Below are positions 1 to 8,640 of a stretch of DNA of 64,000 bases, one piece after another. This DNA is from Gallibacter sp963558965 (GTDB lineage Bacteria; Bacillota; Clostridia; Peptostreptococcales; Anaerovoracaceae). Position numbers and translations under genes: made by a program. The first letter of the stretch is position 1. Each line of letters starts with the position of its first letter. The DNA is taken from positions 1-64,000 of the forward strand of contig CAUWIT010000001.1 of assembly GCA_963558965.1 (NCBI GenBank). The letters are read 5' to 3'. The notes beneath the pieces were generated by a model. It did not search any database and was not told where the DNA came from. It saw only the letters and a program-made list of their open reading frames with translations.

Positions 1-13
1 AAGTTTTTTACCT

Positions 14-39
14 ACCCCTGGCAGAACCAGGGGTTTTTT
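14..39 (+). terminator. Intrinsic terminator of an upstream plus-strand gene
   Basis: A 7-bp G+C-rich stem (15-21 with 27-33, loop of five) is followed directly by six T residues at 34-39. It would end transcription coming from a gene lying left of the window. No coding region is visible in bases 1-64. Confidence 0.8.
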
Positions 40-64
40 GCCGCTAAAGCACCAATAAAAAAAT

Positions 65-100
65 TCCCGAATCACATTAAAGTGATTCGGGATTTTTTTT
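65..100. terminator. Bidirectional terminator overlapping the end of the DUF2238 gene
   Basis: An 11-bp perfect stem (65-75 with 82-92) is followed by eight T on the plus strand and is preceded by seven A (58-63 region), so it can work in both directions. The stop codon of the minus-strand gene (77-79) sits in the hairpin loop, so the last codons of that gene are also terminator sequence. Confidence 0.8.
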
Positions 101-658
101 GTATCTAATAAACAAATATATACCGTATATCAATGCTCCAATATTTCCTGCAATCATATCTGTAACTGTATCTACCATACCTCTTTGCATAGTACCTCCA
201 GCAACTTTATCAGCTACAAATTCAAAAATTTCCCATATACCTGCACATCCACTTGAAAACATACATGCAGCAAATACAACAGGTATAACAAATTTTTTCA
301 TTTCAACTTGCTTAACTCCTGCGAACCTTTTCATTAGGTTTTTGATTATCAACAAACCAAATGCGGCAAGCAAACATCCACTAAACAAATGAACTATTTT
401 ATCATAAGGACCAAATGATCGATACAAATCTAAAATAGAGCCCATAGGAGATGCCATAAACACAAAAGCTAAAGCGATAAAAAACAACTCGTCATCTGCT
501 TTTACTATTTTAGTTGCAACAACCACAGCAAGTATCGCTCCAAAACCACCGTAAACATTAGTCATAGGCGGATCTATACCAACTTGGTATGCAACAATAG
601 CAGTAATTACTGTTGCTATTGCCAAAACAACTACACCAGCTACTCTCTTCTTATTCAT
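77..658 (-). CDS. DUF2238 (YjdF-like) integral membrane protein
   Basis: About 193 residues with roughly six hydrophobic segments and short loops, so a multipass membrane protein. Conserved polar motifs lie between the helices: D-x-I-V-H in the middle and W-E-I-F-E-F, then a D-x-V-T-D-M motif near the C terminus, which is the pattern I know from the DUF2238/YjdF family. The function of that family is unknown to me. A TTG four codons upstream is in frame, but the GGAGG ribosome-binding site lies inside that extension, so the ATG at 658 is preferred. It follows glpK by about 40 bases on the same strand and is probably the last gene of that unit. The C terminus is encoded by terminator sequence. 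Confidence 0.75.
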   Translation of the reverse strand: MNKKRVAGVVVLAIATVITAIVAYQVGIDPPMTNVYGGFGAILAVVVATKIVKADDELFFIALAFVFMASPMGSILDLYRSFGPYDKIVHLFSGCLLAAFGLLIIKNLMKRFAGVKQVEMKKFVIPVVFAACMFSSGCAGIWEIFEFVADKVAGGTMQRGMVDTVTDMIAGNIGALIYGIYLFIRYKKNPESL

Positions 659-701
659 TTTTTCCTCCAAATTTTACAACAGATTTCTAAGATTTATAAA
701 A

Positions 702-2195
702 CTAATCAATCCAAGCCTTAGATCTTGAAACAGCTTTTTCCCAGTTTGCTATAAGCTCATTTCTCTTTTCATCATCCATAGATGGCTCAAAAATACAATC
801 TATTGACATATTTTTCAATATATCATTTTCATCTTTCCAATAACCTGTCGCAAGACCTGCAAGATACGCTGCTCCCAGCGAAGTAGTTTCAATACATGAA
901 GGTCTAATTACTTGACAATTTAATATATCAGACTGGAACTGCAATATGAAATTGTTTGCAGCCGCTCCTCCATCAACTTTCAATGACGGTATCTCTGCTC
1001 CACAATCAGCAACCATTGCATCAGCTAAATCCTTAGTCTGATACGCTAAAGACTCAAGTGTAGCTCTTACAATATGTCTCTTATTAGCCCCACGAGTTAA
1101 TCCAATAATTGTGCCACGAGCATATGGATCCCAATAAGGTGCTCCAAGACCAACAAAAGCTGGCACAAAGTATACTCCATTTGTATCCTCTACACTAAAA
1201 GCCAAATCCTCTGTATCCTTAGCATTTTTAACTAAACACATTTCATCTCTAAGCCACTGAATAGCTGCACCTGCCACAAAAACAGAACCTTCCAATGCAT
1301 ATTTTACTTCTCCATTTTTGCCCCATGCAACAGTAGTTAAAAGTCCATTTTGACTGAACACAGGTTTTTCACCTACATTCATAAGCATAAATCCGCCTGT
1401 ACCGTAAGTCATCTTGCACTCCCCTGAGTTGAAACAAGTTAAACCAAATAGTGAAGCCTGCTGGTCGCCTGCTGCACCTGCAATAGGAACCTCTCCTCCA
1501 AAAATATGATAATCAGTCATACCGTAAATTTCTGATGACTGCTTAGGAGTTGGCAACATTTCCTTTGGAACATCAAGAAGCTCTAAAATTTCATCGTCCC
1601 ATTCCAAAGTGTTGATGTTAAACATCATAGTTCTTGATGCATTGCTGTAGTCTGTAATATGTATACGACCTGAAGTCAACTTCCAAATTAGCCAAGTTTC
1701 AATAGTTCCAAAAAGCAGCTCGCCTTTTTTTGCTCTCTCCCTTGCACCTTCAACATTGTCTAAAATCCATTTTAATTTAGTACCAGAAAAATATGAGTCG
1801 ATTAAAAGTCCAGTTTTTTCTCTAATTTTTTCTACAAGTGTTTCGTCTGCTTTTAGCTCATCGCAATAAGCCGCAGTTCGTCTACACTGCCAAACGATTG
1901 CATTGTAAATAGGTTCCCCTGTCTTTTTATCCCAAACAATCGTTGTTTCTCTCTGGTTTGTAATACCTATAGCTTCAATATTTTCATAAGTACAATTAAT
2001 TTTGTACATAGCTTCCTGAGCTACTCCAAGTTGCACTGACCAAATTTCCATAGGATCATGCTCAACCCATCCATTTTGCGGATAAATCTGCTTAAATTCC
2101 TTTTGCGCAACACTTACAATTTCGCCCTTTTTATTGTACAAAATACATCTTGAGCTTGTAGTTCCTTGATCTAGAGCCATTATATATTTTTTCAT
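702..2195 (-). CDS. glpK: Glycerol kinase
   Basis: Phosphorylates glycerol to sn-glycerol-3-phosphate with ATP in the cytoplasm. The 497 residues are full length for the FGGY kinase family. DQGTTSSR at 9-16 is the N-terminal phosphate-binding motif and GAAGDQQAS at 240-248 holds the catalytic Asp (D244). H230, in the segment DYHIFGG, lines up by motif with the His that HPr of the PTS phosphorylates in Enterococcus glycerol kinase, so activity is probably tuned by PTS sugar status (inference). It lies 12 bases after hemW on the same strand. No glycerol facilitator or glycerol-3-phosphate dehydrogenase is adjacent, which is unusual for glpK. Confidence 0.95.
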   Translation of the reverse strand: MKKYIMALDQGTTSSRCILYNKKGEIVSVAQKEFKQIYPQNGWVEHDPMEIWSVQLGVAQEAMYKINCTYENIEAIGITNQRETTIVWDKKTGEPIYNAIVWQCRRTAAYCDELKADETLVEKIREKTGLLIDSYFSGTKLKWILDNVEGARERAKKGELLFGTIETWLIWKLTSGRIHITDYSNASRTMMFNINTLEWDDEILELLDVPKEMLPTPKQSSEIYGMTDYHIFGGEVPIAGAAGDQQASLFGLTCFNSGECKMTYGTGGFMLMNVGEKPVFSQNGLLTTVAWGKNGEVKYALEGSVFVAGAAIQWLRDEMCLVKNAKDTEDLAFSVEDTNGVYFVPAFVGLGAPYWDPYARGTIIGLTRGANKRHIVRATLESLAYQTKDLADAMVADCGAEIPSLKVDGGAAANNFILQFQSDILNCQVIRPSCIETTSLGAAYLAGLATGYWKDENDILKNMSIDCIFEPSMDDEKRNELIANWEKAVSRSKAWID

Positions 2196-2207
2196 CTTAC
2201 ACCTCTT

Positions 2208-3371
2208 CTAAACAAATTCGCACATTAAATCGTTTGAAATCAAAATTCCATCCGCCGTCAAACTTAAATTATTTTCACTTAAAATCATATTACCCTTAGA
2301 AACTTCTTCATTTATAAAATCGATTTTATCTTTGTATACATCGAGGAATGACACTCCGAAGCGTTTTTTGAAGTTGGCAAAGTCTATACCTTTCGCGGTG
2401 CGAAGTGCCGTAAAACAAAACACTGACATTCCTGCTTCTAATGATTCAAAATCAGCATCTTGTCTATCTTCTATCAATATTTCGTTTAAAACCTGCTGTT
2501 TCCACGAGTTAAAATCTTCAGGATTTGTATACCTATAGCCCGATACATACCCTGATGCTCCAAGTCCAAAGGCTAGATAGTCATCCATCTGCCAATATTT
2601 AATGTTATGTTTACAATTATAACCTATTTTACTGCAATTTGATATTTCATAATGGTCATATTTGTTATCTTTTATAAGTTTCAATGCTGTTTTATACATA
2701 TTATCCGAAACTTCATCGCTAGGTACATCTAGTTTTTCATCTTTATAGCTTTTATAAAATGGCGTACCTTCTTCGATTTGAAGACTATAAAATGAGAAAT
2801 GTTCCGGTTTTAACTGAAATGCTTTTTCCAAAGTCTGTTTCCATATTGCTTCACTCTGCCCTGGCAAAGCAAACATCAAATCTATGTTTATATTTTTAAA
2901 ACCTGCATTTCTAGCCATTTCAAAGGCCTTTATAGCGATTTTTTCATTGTGAATACGACCGATTTTCTTCAAAATCTCATCATCAAAAGATTGCACTCCC
3001 ATGCTTAACCTGTTAATACCAGATTGTATATAAGTTGTTAATTTTTCCATATCTAGCGAGTTTGGATTTGATTCTATAGTTATTTCTACATCTTTTGATA
3101 TATTAAAACCTGCTTTTAGGGTTGTCATAATTTTTACAATTTGACTTGGTTTAAGCAAGCTCGGTGTACCGCCTCCGATAAAAATAGTATCTACAATATA
3201 TTGCTTGCTATAATGATTTGCCATATATGTAATTTCTTTGCAGAGGCAATCCACATAATTGTCCAAACTGTTTTTTTCTCCATCGCTTAACGGAAAAGAA
3301 AGAAAGCCGCAATAGCTGCACTTTCTTTCACAAAACGGTATATGTATATATATTCCTAAATTTTTTTCCAT
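2208..3371 (-). CDS. hemW: HemW-type radical SAM heme chaperone
   Basis: A 387-residue radical SAM protein. C14, C18 and C21 form the CxxxCxxC motif for the 4Fe-4S cluster; GGGTPS near 67-72 is the SAM-binding segment. HNIKYW at 255-260 matches the HNxxYW heme-binding signature that separates HemW from true HemN coproporphyrinogen III dehydrogenase, so annotation as a coproporphyrinogen oxidase would be misleading. It sits 15 bases downstream of lepA, the arrangement known from Bacillus and many Firmicutes (lepA-hemN/hemW). In Bacillus the heat-shock genes hrcA-grpE-dnaK follow; here glpK does. Confidence 0.9.
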   Translation of the reverse strand: MEKNLGIYIHIPFCERKCSYCGFLSFPLSDGEKNSLDNYVDCLCKEITYMANHYSKQYIVDTIFIGGGTPSLLKPSQIVKIMTTLKAGFNISKDVEITIESNPNSLDMEKLTTYIQSGINRLSMGVQSFDDEILKKIGRIHNEKIAIKAFEMARNAGFKNINIDLMFALPGQSEAIWKQTLEKAFQLKPEHFSFYSLQIEEGTPFYKSYKDEKLDVPSDEVSDNMYKTALKLIKDNKYDHYEISNCSKIGYNCKHNIKYWQMDDYLAFGLGASGYVSGYRYTNPEDFNSWKQQVLNEILIEDRQDADFESLEAGMSVFCFTALRTAKGIDFANFKKRFGVSFLDVYKDKIDFINEEVSKGNMILSENNLSLTADGILISNDLMCEFV

Positions 3372-3386
3372 GTTGTCTCCATAGAC

Positions 3387-5198
3387 TTATTTGTTGTCAT
3401 CGTATTTAAGAACTGCTGTAAATGCTTCCTGTGGTACTTCAACTTTACCAAACTGTCTCATACGTTTTTTACCTTCTTTTTGCTTTTCAAGAAGCTTCTT
3501 TTTACGTGAGATATCGCCGCCGTAACATTTTGCTATTACGTCTTTTCTGTAAGCTCTTACAGTTGATCTTGCTATGATTTTTTGTCCAATTGAAGCCTGG
3601 ATAGGTACTTCAAACTGATGCATAGGGATAACTTCTTTTAGTTTTTCGCATACAAATTTACCACGAGCATAGGCTTTTGACTCGTGTACAATCATTGAAA
3701 ATGCATCGACTAAATCTTTGTTTAAAAGTATATCCATCTTTACAAGTTTTGATGGCTCATATCTTAAAAATTCATAGTCAAGTGAACCATATCCTCTTGT
3801 TTTAGATTTTAGAGCATCGAAGAAGTCATAGATTACTTCATTTAGAGGCATTTCATAATGTAGTTGCACTCTTGTTTCGTTTATGTATTCCATGTGCAAC
3901 ATTTTACCTCTTCTCTCCTGACAAAGCTCCATAATATTTCCAACATAATCTTTTGGTATCATAATATCAGCTTTTACAATTGGTTCTTCTATATGATGAA
4001 TCAATGTAGGATCAGGCAAGTTACTTGGATTTTGTACCATGATTTCTGAACCATCGTTTAGCACTACTTTGTAAATTACACTTGGTGATGTTGTAATAAC
4101 TGCCAAGTTAAATTCTCTCTCTAGTCTTTCAACGATGATTTCCATATGTAACAATCCTAAAAATCCACAACGGAAACCAAATCCAAGTGCTTGAGATGTT
4201 TCTGGTTCAAAGTTAAATGCAGCATCATTTACCTGCAGTTTTTCCAATGCATCTTTTACATTTTCATATTTTTCCCCTTCGGCTGGATAAATACCGCAAT
4301 ATACCATTGACTGCGCTTTTTTGTAACCTGGCAATGGCTCTTCAGTTGGATCATTATCTAATGTAATAGTATCACCAACTCGTGCATCTCTAACCTGTTT
4401 AATACTAGCTGCAATATATCCTACTTCTCCTGCTCTTAATTCTTTGCAAGGAACAGGGCCAGGTGAATAAGTACCTACTTCAGTAACTTCATATTTTTTA
4501 CCAGTATTCATAAGTCTGATAATATCGCCTTCTTTAACTTTGCCATCAAAGATACGTGAATAAATTACTACACCTTTGTAATTATCATAATATGAGTCGA
4601 AGATAAGTGCTTTTAGTTTACCGTTTACATCTCCTGATGGAGCTGGTATTTTATGTACTATTTCTTCTAGCAAATCTGTAATACCTACACCCTCTTTAGC
4701 TGAAACTAAAGGTGCTTCTGTTGCTTCAATACCGATGATTTCTTCGATTTCTTCTTTTACTTCATCTGGTCTTGAACTTGGTAGGTCGATTTTATTTAGA
4801 CATGGTAAGATTTCAAGATCTTCGTCTAGTGCCAAATAAACATTTGCTAAAGTTTGAGCTTCTACGCCTTGAGTTGCATCTACAACAAGTACAGCTCCTT
4901 CACAAGCTGCAAGAGATCTAGATACTTCGTAAGTAAAGTCAACATGGCCCGGTGTATCAATTAGATTGAAGATATATTCGTTACCATCTTTTGCCTTATA
5001 CAAAAGTCTACTTGTCTGTAACTTAATAGTTATACCTCTTTCTCTTTCTAGGTCCATATTGTCAAGATATTGTTCCTTCATATCTCTTTTGGCTACACAA
5101 CCAGTCTGTTCCAAAATACGGTCAGCCAAAGTTGATTTACCATGGTCGATATGAGCAATAATACTAAAATTTCTTATATTATTTTGATATGAATTCAT
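3387..5198 (-). CDS. lepA: Elongation factor 4 (LepA), ribosomal back-translocase GTPase
   Basis: 603 residues, the normal length for LepA. The GTPase domain is complete: AHIDHGKS (15-22, P-loop), RERGIT (switch I), DTPGHVD (81-87) and NKIDLP. The C-terminal part has the LepA-specific end rich in Lys and Arg (KKKLLEKQKEGKKRMR) instead of EF-G domain IV. It acts on stalled or wrongly translocated ribosomes. It is the first gene of the minus-strand unit lepA-hemW-glpK and is divergent from rpsT across 143 bases. Confidence 0.97.
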   Translation of the reverse strand: MNSYQNNIRNFSIIAHIDHGKSTLADRILEQTGCVAKRDMKEQYLDNMDLERERGITIKLQTSRLLYKAKDGNEYIFNLIDTPGHVDFTYEVSRSLAACEGAVLVVDATQGVEAQTLANVYLALDEDLEILPCLNKIDLPSSRPDEVKEEIEEIIGIEATEAPLVSAKEGVGITDLLEEIVHKIPAPSGDVNGKLKALIFDSYYDNYKGVVIYSRIFDGKVKEGDIIRLMNTGKKYEVTEVGTYSPGPVPCKELRAGEVGYIAASIKQVRDARVGDTITLDNDPTEEPLPGYKKAQSMVYCGIYPAEGEKYENVKDALEKLQVNDAAFNFEPETSQALGFGFRCGFLGLLHMEIIVERLEREFNLAVITTSPSVIYKVVLNDGSEIMVQNPSNLPDPTLIHHIEEPIVKADIMIPKDYVGNIMELCQERRGKMLHMEYINETRVQLHYEMPLNEVIYDFFDALKSKTRGYGSLDYEFLRYEPSKLVKMDILLNKDLVDAFSMIVHESKAYARGKFVCEKLKEVIPMHQFEVPIQASIGQKIIARSTVRAYRKDVIAKCYGGDISRKKKLLEKQKEGKKRMRQFGKVEVPQEAFTAVLKYDDNK

Positions 5199-5257
5199 AT
5201 TTTCCTCACTTAAACTAAATTTATTTAATAACGTATATATTTTACATTAAAATCCCC

Positions 5258-5286
5258 TTGATTTCAATCTAAATCTATTATATAAT
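5258..5286 (+). promoter_or_regulatory. Sigma-A promoter of rpsT
   Basis: A TTGATT -35 box (5258-5263), a 17-base spacer and a perfect TATAAT -10 box (5281-5286). Transcription should begin near 5293, giving a leader of about 50 bases. The site before the ATG (GTGGGGTG) is only a weak Shine-Dalgarno sequence. Confidence 0.85.
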
Positions 5287-5341
5287 ACTAAAAGCGAAAA
5301 TTTGCTTATAAAAAAATTTAAAGAAGTGGGGTGTAAAAACT

Positions 5342-5608
5342 ATGGCAAATATTAAATCAGCTAAAAAAAGAATCAGTGTAATCGACAAGAAAACAGCAAG
5401 AAACAAGAGAGTTAAAAATCATATCAAAGAAGCTCTAAAAGACTTCGATAAGGCTCTTGAAAACAAAGATATGGATCTTGCTAAAGAAAAGCTAGCTCTT
5501 TGCGAAAAGAAACTAATGCAGGCAGCAGCTAAAGGAACTCTTCACAAGAAGGCAGCTTCTAGAAAAGTTTCAAGACTACACGCAGCATTCAACAAAGCTA
5601 ACGCTTAA
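5342..5608 (+). CDS. rpsT: 30S ribosomal protein S20
   Basis: 88 residues, very rich in Lys, Ala and Arg, starting MANIKSAKKRI and carrying the typical helical hairpin of S20; it binds 16S rRNA early in 30S assembly. It is a single-gene unit with its own consensus promoter and terminator, divergent from lepA, as in other Firmicutes. The Shine-Dalgarno sequence is weak (GTGGGGTG), which for S20 could serve autoregulation, but this is only inference. Confidence 0.97.
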   Translation: MANIKSAKKRISVIDKKTARNKRVKNHIKEALKDFDKALENKDMDLAKEKLALCEKKLMQAAAKGTLHKKAASRKVSRLHAAFNKANA

Positions 5609-5654
5609 ATCTCATCCGTCCCCACCCGTGTATAAGTTAAATACACAAAAGATG

Positions 5655-5690
5655 AAAAAAAACCGGCGCTTGTCTCAGGCCGGTTTTTTC
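5655..5690. terminator. Terminator between rpsT and the acyl-CoA synthetase gene
   Basis: The 7-bp stem AACCGGC (5661-5667) with GCCGGTT (5679-5685), flanked by an A run on the left and a T run on the right, so it can serve both converging genes. Confidence 0.85.
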
Positions 5691-5700
5691 GTGCTTATTT

Positions 5701-7404
5701 TTAGATATTATCTTGTCTTTTGATTTTTTTAGTTGTTGTTCTAACAAAATCTTCTTTTCTAATTTGTATTTTCTTAATGCGTTTGTAGCTTACTAAATCC
5801 TTGTTTATTTCATATATCAAATCTTTAAATAACTCAAAAATTTGTGTATCATCAAGTTCACCTTTGTCAGCTTTTATAGCTTCATAATCAGGTTTGATTT
5901 GTACTGCTACATAATATTCTTCACCATGTTCTTCTTTAAGACCATAAACCATACAGTCTTCAACATAAGATAAATCATTTACCAAAACTTCTATTTCTTC
6001 TGGGTAAATATTTTTACCAGTTTTAGTAACGATCACATTTTTAGCTCTACCTGTTATATATAGCCATCCTTGGTTATCTAAAAATCCTAAGTCTCCACTA
6101 TAGAACCATCCATCTTTGATAACTTTAGCAGTTTCTTCTGGCATATTGTAATAACCAAGCATAACATTTGGTCCTTTTATTAGAACTTCACCAATGCCAT
6201 CTTCATCAGGATTATCTATTTTTATTTCTACTCCCGGTATTGCAGGGCCACATGAACCAGATTTTTTGTAGATATTTTCAAAGTCTGGAACACCTGCAAC
6301 TAATGGTGCTGTTTCTGTTAAACCATATCCTTGAGATAAGTCAAATCCAAGATCTACAAAACCTCTTAAAACTGCTGGATTCATAGCCGCAGCTCCGCAG
6401 ATAACAAATCTAAAGTTACCACCAAATTTCTTTCTTATAGATTTAAATATCTTATCTCTCTTATCAATACCCAAAGCAAGCAATGTCTTGTTTAGTTTAA
6501 TTGCAGCTTTAAGCTTTTTAGTTTGTCCTGTTTTTTCTGCTTCTTTCCAAATCTTATTGTAGATAGATTCAATTATCAATGGAACACCTACAATAATACT
6601 TGCTTTTGATTCTTGTAGATTTTTTAGAATATATTTTAAACCTTCATAAAATGCTACGCTGCCTCCTTGGAATAAAACAACCATAATTCCTATTGAAGAT
6701 TCAAAAGTATGATGGATTGGTAGAACTGACAATGTTCTATCTCCATCTTTTAATTTTACGATCTGACTTGTACCCTTGATTACATGACACAAGTTTCTAT
6801 GACAAAGCATAACGCCCTTAGGTGTACCAGTAGTGCCTGATGTAAACAATATAACGCTCATTGCTTCTGGATCTATTTCCTTTTCAATATAAGAAGCATT
6901 GCCATTTTCAAGTAGCTGTCTACCTTGTCTAATCAAATTGTAAATATGATTTTCCATTTCTACGTTTTCTTCTTTTTCGTATGGATCCATTTTAAATTTA
7001 TAAGGAATATCATACTCTGCAAAATATTTTTCAAAATTAGAAGTGTAGAAAACTGCTTTACAATCTGCTGTATCTAACAAGTTGTAAATTTCATTTGCTT
7101 TTAACTCTTTGTCAAGTGGAACTACAACGCCTACTCCATTTACTATAGCAAAATAAGCAACTAGCCACTGATAGCAATTGTTACCCATAACAGCAATTTT
7201 TTCACCTTCAAGACCTAGCTCAATAAGTTTTGTTCCTAAAGCATCTACATCTTTTTTAAACTGACTATATGAAATTTCAAAATAGTCTCCACCTTTTTTC
7301 TTTTTCGCTAAAAAAGCAGGCTTATCACCAAATAGCTCTGCCCCTGTATTTATAAGTTCTTTAAGAGAATTAAGTTCTCTAATTGGATGTAATTTATCTT
7401 CCAT
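5701..7404 (-). CDS. Long-chain acyl-CoA synthetase (AMP-binding family)
   Basis: About 567 residues of the ANL adenylate-forming superfamily. It shows the P-loop LFTSGTTGTPKG, the GYGLTET motif, the YSGDLG motif and a C-terminal Lys-rich end (TTTKKIKRQ) that carries the catalytic lysine. It activates fatty acids with ATP and CoA, at the membrane face. Substrate length cannot be read from sequence. The reading frame extends up to a TTG at 7419, but the GGAG ribosome-binding site lies within that extension; the ATG at 7404 has the best spacing (9 bases) and the ATG at 7410 is too close. It is transcribed alone, divergent from deoD. Confidence 0.88.
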   Translation of the reverse strand: MEDKLHPIRELNSLKELINTGAELFGDKPAFLAKKKKGGDYFEISYSQFKKDVDALGTKLIELGLEGEKIAVMGNNCYQWLVAYFAIVNGVGVVVPLDKELKANEIYNLLDTADCKAVFYTSNFEKYFAEYDIPYKFKMDPYEKEENVEMENHIYNLIRQGRQLLENGNASYIEKEIDPEAMSVILFTSGTTGTPKGVMLCHRNLCHVIKGTSQIVKLKDGDRTLSVLPIHHTFESSIGIMVVLFQGGSVAFYEGLKYILKNLQESKASIIVGVPLIIESIYNKIWKEAEKTGQTKKLKAAIKLNKTLLALGIDKRDKIFKSIRKKFGGNFRFVICGAAAMNPAVLRGFVDLGFDLSQGYGLTETAPLVAGVPDFENIYKKSGSCGPAIPGVEIKIDNPDEDGIGEVLIKGPNVMLGYYNMPEETAKVIKDGWFYSGDLGFLDNQGWLYITGRAKNVIVTKTGKNIYPEEIEVLVNDLSYVEDCMVYGLKEEHGEEYYVAVQIKPDYEAIKADKGELDDTQIFELFKDLIYEINKDLVSYKRIKKIQIRKEDFVRTTTKKIKRQDNI

Positions 7405-7485
7405 ATACATTTTCTCCAATCGTTTTATGTGTTACAATATATCTATATTATTATACTACAAATAAAACAAGAAAGGAAATAGATT

Positions 7486-8190
7486 TTGAGTACACATATT
7501 AACGCAAGTAAAAATCAAATTGCCGAAAGCATTTTGCTTCCAGGCGATCCACTAAGAGCAAAATATATTGCCGAAAATTTTTTAGAAGAGCCAAAACAAT
7601 ATAACGATGTTAGAAATATGCTAGGTTACACTGGTAGATACAAAGGTGTACCTGTTTCTGTTCAAGGCACTGGTATGGGTATGCCTTCTATCGGTATTTA
7701 TACTTGGGAACTTATGACAGAATACGATGTACAAAATTTAATTAGAGTTGGTACAGCCGGTTCTTTTCATGAAGATATTAAAATAAATGATGTTATTTTA
7801 GCAGTTGCTGCATCTACTGACTCAAACTTCTCTCACGCTTTTGAAATTCCTCCTTCATATGCGCCATGTGCAAGCTGGGAACTTTTAAAAAAAGCTATGG
7901 AAGTTAACAAGGAAATGAATTTATCAGTTAATGCCGGCAATGTTGTTTCTTGTGATGTATTTTACGAAACAAATCCTACTTGGTGGCAAAAATGGGCAAA
8001 TATGCACGTTATGGCTGTTGAAATGGAAGCGGCTGCTTTATATATGAACGCAGCATATCACAACAGAAACGCTCTTGCTATGATGACTATTACCGATCAT
8101 TTTGTTTCAGGTGAAAAATCATCAACTGAAGAGCGTCTAACTGCAAACGATAATATGATTAAATACGCACTTGAAATAGCAGTTAGATAA
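7486..8190 (+). CDS. deoD: Purine nucleoside phosphorylase, DeoD type
   Basis: 234 residues, the normal size of the hexameric low-molecular-weight PNP. Motifs: GDPLRAKYIAE near the N terminus (phosphate binding), GTGMGMPS, RVGTAGS and the C-terminal VEMEAAALY (ribose binding) followed by ITDHFVSGE with the catalytic Asp. It splits purine (deoxy)nucleosides with phosphate for salvage. The start is TTG at 7486, preceded by GAAAGGAAA; no in-frame ATG lies near. It is a single-gene unit ending in a terminator. Confidence 0.95.
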   Translation: MSTHINASKNQIAESILLPGDPLRAKYIAENFLEEPKQYNDVRNMLGYTGRYKGVPVSVQGTGMGMPSIGIYTWELMTEYDVQNLIRVGTAGSFHEDIKINDVILAVAASTDSNFSHAFEIPPSYAPCASWELLKKAMEVNKEMNLSVNAGNVVSCDVFYETNPTWWQKWANMHVMAVEMEAAALYMNAAYHNRNALAMMTITDHFVSGEKSSTEERLTANDNMIKYALEIAVR

Positions 8191-8227
8191 ATCCAGCAAT
8201 TTCTAATTACATACAGGTAAAAAAATT

Positions 8228-8256
8228 AGCGAGACCAGTAACTTGGCCTCGCTTTT
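8228..8256 (+). terminator. Terminator of deoD
   Basis: A hairpin with outer stem AGCGAG (8228-8233)/CTCGCT (8248-8253) and inner CCA/TGG pairs after one mismatch, then four T. It serves the plus-strand deoD gene. Confidence 0.75.
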
Positions 8257-8259
8257 GTG

Positions 8260-8640
8260 TTACTCTTCAATAGGGATGTAGTCAAACCGTACTGACATTC
8301 CTGCTTCTTTTGTTTTATTCTCTATACGTTTAAGCCCTCTAATTTGCTTAAGATCCTCAATTACAACCATAGAGATTTCGTGCTCTTTTATGTAATTGAA
8401 AATTGATTCGATAGCATTGTTTGATCTAATAACTTTAATATCTCCTCCGGCTTTTAACGCCAACTCGTACAGATAATCTAAGTCCTGCTCTTCTTCCGTC
8501 TTGTTTAGATAATACATTTCGTAAGAACCAATATTCACAATAAATAAATTATCGTTTTCATCTTTGATAAAATCTTTGCCATATTGGATAAGCTCTTTAG
8601 CTGACTCTTTTCGTGTTACACATACAAGTACGTTAGTCAT
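8260..8640 (-). CDS. Small Usp-like protein of unknown role, coupled to an ABC permease
   Basis: 126 residues. The start MTNVLVCVTRKESAKELI, alternating beta/alpha pattern, a middle IKVIRSNNAIESIFNYIKEH segment and a hydrophobic MVVIEDL strand resemble the universal-stress-protein fold (as in the Usp domain of KdpD), but the C-terminal GxxGxxxxG(S/T) ATP-binding motif is missing. The ATG overlaps the stop of the upstream permease gene (TAATG), so translation is probably coupled. It may be a cytoplasmic regulator or sensor of the ABC transporter; this is context only. I cannot assign a function. Confidence 0.6.
   Translation of the reverse strand: MTNVLVCVTRKESAKELIQYGKDFIKDENDNLFIVNIGSYEMYYLNKTEEEQDLDYLYELALKAGGDIKVIRSNNAIESIFNYIKEHEISMVVIEDLKQIRGLKRIENKTKEAGMSVRFDYIPIEE

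Noticed and set aside
2208..3371. Annotation as coproporphyrinogen III oxidase (HemN)
   Set aside because: The HNxxYW heme-binding motif marks it as HemW, a heme chaperone.
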